Part shown: positions 59,983-64,000 of the stretch, in pieces | Layout of the letters: each line of letters opens with the position of its first letter | Numbering within the stretch: the first letter of the stretch is position 1 | Assembly (NCBI RefSeq): GCF_000425205.1 | Contig: NZ_AULI01000001.1 | Span: 434,001-498,000 of the forward strand | Reading direction: 5' to 3' | DNA length: 64,000 nucleotides | DNA from: Pontibacillus halophilus JSM 076056 = DSM 19796 | Lineage (GTDB): Bacteria > Bacillota > Bacilli > Bacillales > BH030062 | Made by a program: the position numbers and the translations under genes | The notes under the pieces: generated by a model | The model's input: only the letters and a program-made list of their open reading frames with translations | Databases searched by the model: none | What the model was told of the DNA's origin: nothing

Positions 59983-60663
59983 TTATGGGCGATAACTAGA
60001 ACGCCATTTACGTGATTGCTGAATGAAGTGTCCAATCTTCTCTAAGATCGGTTCAATGGAGCTTTCATCGTTTAGGATATCGTAATCCGCAATATTTAAT
60101 CGAAGGACGGGGCAAGAGTTGAAATTATCAATCCAATTCTCATATCGGTTGAACATCTCTTCCCAATACTCTACTGGCGTTTGTTGCTCCATCGGGCGAC
60201 CACGCTCTTTAATGCGGCCTACAACATCGTCAAAGGAACCTTCTAGATAAATGAGCAGGTCAGGATGAGGGAAATAGGGTGTCATAACCATTGCATCGAA
60301 CAAGCTCTTATACGTATCGTAATCAACCTTGTTCATCGTGCCTTTCTCATAGTGCATCTTTGCAAAGATGCCTGTGTCCTCATAAATGGAACGGTCTTGA
60401 ATAAAACCGCCACCATATTCAAAGATTTTCTTCTGCTCTTTGAAACGTTCAGCCAAGAAATAGACCTGGAGATGGAAGCTCCAGCGTTCAAAGTCGTTGT
60501 AGAATTTATCTAGATATGGGTTCGTATCCACCTTCTCTAAGGAGGTACGGAAATTTAGGGCATTCGCTAATGCGTTCGTCATGGTTGACTTACCGACCCC
60601 TACTGTACCGGCAATTGTAATGACGGCGTCGTGAGGGATGCCATAGCGGTTACGTTGGCTCAT
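59983..60663 (-). CDS. dck: Deoxyadenosine/deoxycytidine kinase
   Basis: The 226-aa deoxynucleoside kinase has a P-loop GTVGVGKSTMTNAL (about 18-31), the DRSIYED motif and the lid RIKERGRPMEQQ. It phosphorylates dAdo/dCyd for salvage. The start overlaps the dgk stop as ATGA. Assignment to Dck rather than Dgk rests on similarity to B. subtilis YaaG and gene order. Confidence 0.9.
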   Translation of the reverse strand: MSQRNRYGIPHDAVITIAGTVGVGKSTMTNALANALNFRTSLEKVDTNPYLDKFYNDFERWSFHLQVYFLAERFKEQKKIFEYGGGFIQDRSIYEDTGIFAKMHYEKGTMNKVDYDTYKSLFDAMVMTPYFPHPDLLIYLEGSFDDVVGRIKERGRPMEQQTPVEYWEEMFNRYENWIDNFNSCPVLRLNIADYDILNDESSIEPILEKIGHFIQQSRKWRSSYRP

Positions 60664-61301
60664 CGAATAACTTCCCCTTTGTTAAAATGGTTTTGTATCG
60701 TTTCAATCATATAGTCCAAATCTTCTTGATGGTTGACAAAGTCTAAATCATCCCCGTTAAAGCGCACAACTGGAATGTCTGGATGGTCGCGTTCAAACTT
60801 ATTCATAAATAACTCATAATCACTTGAGAGCTGCTCCAAGTAAGAAGCTTGAATGTTCTGCTCCATTTCACGTCCCCGTTTCTTAATACGCTCAAGTAAC
60901 GTGTCGAGGCTCGCATCAAGATATACAATCATGTTCGGACGAGGCATGTCTTGAGTTAAAATATTATAAATTTGAACGTATTTTGCGTACTCTTGCTTTT
61001 GAAGTGTACGCTCCGCAAAGATTAGGTTTTTAGAAATATGGTAATCGGACACGACAGCCTCAGACTGACTTAGAAACTTTTTTTCAATGTCACCTAGCTG
61101 TTTGTATCGATTACATAAGAAGAACATTTCCGTCTGGAAACTCCATTCTTCAATATCATCATAAAACTTCCCTAAAAAAGGATTTTCCTCTACAATCTCT
61201 TTCAATAACGTATATTGAAAATGGGAGGCAAGCTTTTTTGCTAAGGATGTCTTACCTACGCCAATGGGTCCTTCTACAGCGATAAAGGGCGTTTGTCCCA
61301 T
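60660..61301 (-). CDS. dgk: Deoxyguanosine kinase
   Basis: The 213-aa kinase has a P-loop EGPIGVGKTSLAKKL (about 9-23), the DYHISKN motif and the lid RIKKRGREMEQ. It phosphorylates dGuo. It is the first gene of the dgk-dck pair, with GGAGGA upstream of the ATG. Confidence 0.9.
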   Translation of the reverse strand: MGQTPFIAVEGPIGVGKTSLAKKLASHFQYTLLKEIVEENPFLGKFYDDIEEWSFQTEMFFLCNRYKQLGDIEKKFLSQSEAVVSDYHISKNLIFAERTLQKQEYAKYVQIYNILTQDMPRPNMIVYLDASLDTLLERIKKRGREMEQNIQASYLEQLSSDYELFMNKFERDHPDIPVVRFNGDDLDFVNHQEDLDYMIETIQNHFNKGEVIR

Positions 61302-61464
61302 GTTTCCTCCTCCTTCAACCAGTAGACAATATTCGATACGTTCTGACAGACAAACTCTATTTTATCATACGAGAAGGTCGGAAGTAACAGCAGAATTCTC
61401 CCAATATAAAACGAAAGGCTTTTCAATCTTTTCGGTGTTTTGTATAATATGACTATTCTAGTAT

Positions 61465-61537
61465 GGCCCTATAGCTCAGGGGATAGAGCGTAGGTTTCCT
61501 AAACCTTGCGTCGCAGGTTCGAATCCTGCTAGGGCCG
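61465..61537 (+). tRNA. tRNA-Arg (CCT)
   Basis: A 73-nt cloverleaf with acceptor GGCCCTA, anticodon loop TTCCTAA and T-loop GGTTCGAATCC. CCA is not encoded. A TATAAT-like -10 occurs at 61443-61448. Confidence 0.95.
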
Positions 61538-61553
61538 TTCAATAACAAGGAAT

Positions 61554-61587
61554 GCCTCCTTTTCACTTAGAAAGGGAGGCTTTTTTT
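61554..61587 (+). terminator. Terminator of tRNA-Arg
   Basis: A 9-10-bp stem (GCCTCCTTT with AAAGGGAGGC) with T7. The 180 bp up to the next gene hold no ORF. Confidence 0.85.
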
Positions 61588-61765
61588 GTTTCTTCATACA
61601 GTCAGTATCCTCGAGGAGGGGGCATTCCATTCTAGAGGGGTGCCTCTTCTTTATTCCGGTGTATCCTTTTTAGAGCAATTTGAAATTTCTTGGGTCGTAC
61701 TTCCTTCTATCCTGCATATGTTCAGTAGTGTTGTGTTCCACAAAAAGGAAAAAGGAGTGTGAGAG

Positions 61766-63178
61766 ATGGCTAAGATATGTTCAAATTGTGAGTGTTTACC
61801 ATATACAGCGTTATGTGAGTGTCCAACTCAACAAGGGATTACGGTCATTCAGCCCGCATGTCAAACGTTACCGGATGGAAGTGTAACCGGAAATCCATGT
61901 TATCGACCTTCCCCTGAGAACCGTTCTTATTGGTCGTATAAAGTAATGACGGATAATGCAACCGCTACAGAGGCGGTTGACGCCTTTATCATCCCAATCT
62001 GTCAGGCGATCCTTGATGATAGTATTCTTGTGAAAGAAAAGGTTGATGGATGTGGAGACTTTGATAACGTTCCATTCCAGTTAGCTCAAACGAATCCAGT
62101 CTTCGGAACGGCTCCAGAAGGATTTCAATGGTTAATCGTCAATAACAATGGTCGCTATGGAAAAGGGATTTCAGTTGAATATCGATTAGAGGTTATAGGA
62201 AACTTCCCGAACGGTGTTCAACCAATCAGCACATTGGCTGGGGACTCTCCGCTAACGTTCGACTGTGAAGGTTGTTACATTGTGCCACAGTGTCCAGAGC
62301 CAGCTGATTTAGTGGTCGATATTGAATGTACAAGAACGATTGTGAACAATCAGGCGACACTTCTTTATCGTGCAGATATTACAAACGTAGGAGGATCACC
62401 TGCCACTGATGTACAGGTAACAGACTTAATCCTTTACAATGATTTGAACGTAACGATTGGTCAAATAACGGTTACAGGGGCTGATTTACAAGTTGACCGT
62501 GCGACGTCTGGCGAAATCCGGGTATTTGGTCAGCTTGGAACACTTAATCCTGGTCAGCATGTCGTGTTCAACATCACTGCCCCTATTTCATCAATAAAGA
62601 GTGCGGGAAGTATCTCATTTAACAATAGATTAGAAGCAGTAGCTGAAGAAACTCAAGGGTCGGATAACTGTGTACTGAATGTCCCTGCAGTACGACTGAG
62701 GGGATCGAAGTGCTGTAGAATAGAAAGCTCGAATTTAATACGATATGAAATTACGCTATCTTCAATCGGAAATTCACCTGGGACGCTTGTGAATACAGAG
62801 GATAAGCTCGCGATTCCAGAAGGAGTACGGTTCCAAATTGTTGAGTTTGATAATTGCGAGCTGTTCTTTGGCAATAGTGAACAACCTGTTCCGCTGAACA
62901 CCCCATTAGAGGGGGCTGAGACGTTAACGACAAGATGTGACAACGTACCCGTACCTCAATTTGGGTCATTGACAGGCAGCATTACGATTGAGGTTCTCTC
63001 TGCTGACTTTGGGGAAGTATCACGCATTATCCGCAATACGCTGAATTCTGTTGTCCCTTCTGTTCCTGATAACCAAGTATACTTAGGTGCAGAGAATATT
63101 CCGGTATCAGTGGATACAGTACTTGAGACACAACTCGTCTGTCAGAATCCATGTCCAGACAACCAGCGAACATCCTAA
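61766..63178 (+). CDS. Cysteine-rich DUF11-like repeat protein, 470 aa
   Basis: AAAGGAG lies upstream of the ATG. The N-terminus is Cys-rich (ICSNCECLPYTALCECP) without a signal peptide. It is followed by about 110 residues of unknown fold and two beta-rich domains of DUF11 or CARDB type (about 185-300, LVVDIECTRTIVNNQATLLYRADITNVGGSPATDV in outline, and about 315-455 starting CCRIESSNLIRYEI). Around 15 Cys in pairs suggest disulfide or isopeptide-like cross-linking. Similar proteins occur in spore or exosporium layers of bacilli, which fits the lack of a signal peptide. The function is inferred only. Confidence 0.7.
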   Translation: MAKICSNCECLPYTALCECPTQQGITVIQPACQTLPDGSVTGNPCYRPSPENRSYWSYKVMTDNATATEAVDAFIIPICQAILDDSILVKEKVDGCGDFDNVPFQLAQTNPVFGTAPEGFQWLIVNNNGRYGKGISVEYRLEVIGNFPNGVQPISTLAGDSPLTFDCEGCYIVPQCPEPADLVVDIECTRTIVNNQATLLYRADITNVGGSPATDVQVTDLILYNDLNVTIGQITVTGADLQVDRATSGEIRVFGQLGTLNPGQHVVFNITAPISSIKSAGSISFNNRLEAVAEETQGSDNCVLNVPAVRLRGSKCCRIESSNLIRYEITLSSIGNSPGTLVNTEDKLAIPEGVRFQIVEFDNCELFFGNSEQPVPLNTPLEGAETLTTRCDNVPVPQFGSLTGSITIEVLSADFGEVSRIIRNTLNSVVPSVPDNQVYLGAENIPVSVDTVLETQLVCQNPCPDNQRTS

Positions 63179-63186
63179 TACCGAAG

Positions 63187-63214
63187 AAAGGCAGCCTTCA
63201 ATAGGCTGCCTTTT
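63187..63214. terminator. Convergent terminator
   Basis: A perfect 11-bp stem (AAAGGCAGCCT with AGGCTGCCTTT) with T-runs on both sides serves both converging genes and includes the stop of the transporter gene. Confidence 0.9.
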
Positions 63215-63821
63215 CCTTATACGCTATAGTCTTTGATCTTCGTACAAGAAGGTAAACAATCGGTGTATCAATCAATGCCACAATAAATTTGAATACGTAT
63301 TGAGTCGCAATCATACCAAGTAGTGTTCCTGTTGGTACCACGCCAACAAATGCGACTGTGATAAACACGGTCGTATCAATTAGTTGGCTTGTCATGGTAG
63401 AAGCATTGTTTCGTAACCAAAGTTTGGAGTCTCCGTGCTTTTCTTTCAACTTATGGAAGATGGACACGTCTAAATGTTGACTTAGTAAGTAAGAGAAGAG
63501 ACTTGCAAGCATGACACGGAAGCTCCCTCCTAGAATCGCTTCAAATTCAGTTCCGAGCTCAAAATAAGGCGCGGGAGGAAGCTGTATGGAAACGAAAATG
63601 AAAAAGAGTGCTACAAGTTGGGTAAGGAACCCAGCTTTTACGGTTTGTTTTGCGACTTCCTTGCCATACACCTCACCAATCACATCCGTCAGTAGATACG
63701 TGACGACGTATACAAGGGCTGCAGCGGGGAGGATATATGGGCCGATGGAGAAGAGCTTCACACTAATAATGTTCGATAGAATTAACAATCCAACGAAAAG
63801 GGATTGTAAGTAGATTTGCAT
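63198..63821 (-). CDS. Queuosine precursor transporter, YhhQ/VUT family
   Basis: The 207-aa membrane protein has six hydrophobic segments and the VUT signature VVTYLLTDVIGEVYGKEVAKQ plus SQLIDTTVFITVAF. YhhQ-type proteins import 7-cyano-7-deazaguanine or 7-aminomethyl-7-deazaguanine. It is downstream of queF on the same strand, which supports this role. Confidence 0.88.
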   Translation of the reverse strand: MQIYLQSLFVGLLILSNIISVKLFSIGPYILPAAALVYVVTYLLTDVIGEVYGKEVAKQTVKAGFLTQLVALFFIFVSIQLPPAPYFELGTEFEAILGGSFRVMLASLFSYLLSQHLDVSIFHKLKEKHGDSKLWLRNNASTMTSQLIDTTVFITVAFVGVVPTGTLLGMIATQYVFKFIVALIDTPIVYLLVRRSKTIAYKEKAAY

Positions 63822-63865
63822 GGTTTAGCTTCCTTTCATAAGGAAGAGGATGATAACCGCCCCTC

Positions 63866-64000
63866 TTAACGGTTATCAATTTTCTCTGGATAGAGGTCGT
63901 GGTTCATCAGACGGTTCTCAGCCATCCGTTCGTATTTCGTACCAGGCTGTCCATAATTGCAATACGGATCGATGGAAATACCGCCTCTTGGCGTGAATTT
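63866..64000 (-). CDS. queF: 3' end of queF (NADPH-dependent preQ0 reductase)
   Basis: The last 44 codons are in the window: [17 protein letters not shown] ... [13 protein letters not shown], the C-terminus of the short QueF type. QueF reduces preQ0 to preQ1 in queuosine synthesis. The 5' part lies beyond the right edge. Confidence 0.93.
   Translation of the reverse strand, partial: KFTPRGGISIDPYCNYGQPGTKYERMAENRLMNHDLYPEKIDNR

Overview
The window is the replication-origin region of a Bacillaceae-type Firmicute chromosome. The gene order matches Bacillus subtilis: rpmH, dnaA, dnaN, yaaA, recF, remB, gyrB, gyrA run rightwards, and rnpA, yidC, jag, mnmE, mnmG, rsmG, noc, parA, parB run leftwards. 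The walRKHIJ operon, noc, remB, gdpP, yyaC and a serS T-box all support this assignment. The NhaC-type antiporter and the many acidic proteins fit a halophilic or marine bacillus (Halobacillus/Pontibacillus/Virgibacillus-like), but that is a guess.

Layout. (1) 1-2.9 kb: an AT-rich accessory segment with unrecognised small genes, a phage/plasmid-type conserved protein and an accessory RadC. (2) 2.88-7.67 kb: a compact mobile element in the 3' end of rlmH. It carries a second rlmH, a SpoVG-like protein, a gene II/X-type rolling-circle Rep, a 42-aa ORF, an HTH regulator and a large serine recombinase. (3) 7.65-18.5 kb: native rlmH, an NhaC antiporter, a CxxH/CxxC protein, HtrC and the walRKHIJ operon, with an M23 peptidase upstream. 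(4) 18.9-28 kb: three tRNAs, purA, dnaC, rplI, gdpP, yybS, rpsR, ssb, rpsF, ychF. (5) 28-41.5 kb: DUF951, MscS, YkvI-like, yyaC, DUF554, parB/parA, noc, rsmG, mnmG, mnmE, jag, yidC, rnpA, rpmH, with parS sites. (6) 41.6-51.1 kb: bipartite oriC around dnaA, then dnaN to gyrA. (7) 51.2-64 kb: a degenerate HD-GYP protein, yaaC, guaB, dacA, pdxST, T-box-serS, tRNA-Ser, dck/dgk, tRNA-Arg, a cysteine-rich DUF11-like protein, a YhhQ-family transporter and the end of queF.

The most interesting part is the rlmH-integrated element. It uses the same chromosomal target as staphylococcal SCC elements but pairs a single large serine recombinase with an HUH-type Rep instead of ccr plus an MCM-like helicase. 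The native RlmH now ends EPYLV instead of the usual EPYHK. The element-borne RlmH ends EPYHK and lies exactly at the other end of the element in the same orientation. The simplest model is that recombination at the Tyr codon swapped the 3' ends: the element's rlmH captured the host 3' end, and the native gene received an element-encoded tail. The recombinase reading frame runs through the same junction, so its last 48 codons are antisense to native rlmH and should differ in the excised circle.

The core genes support one another: origin melting and replication (dnaA, dnaN, dnaC, gyrase, ssb, recF), origin segregation (parA/parB/parS, noc), cell-wall homeostasis (WalRK, M23 peptidase, DacA), c-di-AMP turnover (GdpP), and translation and RNA modification (rlmH, mnmE/G, rsmG, rnpA, ribosomal proteins, tRNAs). 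DnaA-box clusters also occur outside oriC, beside rlmH and between mnmE and jag.
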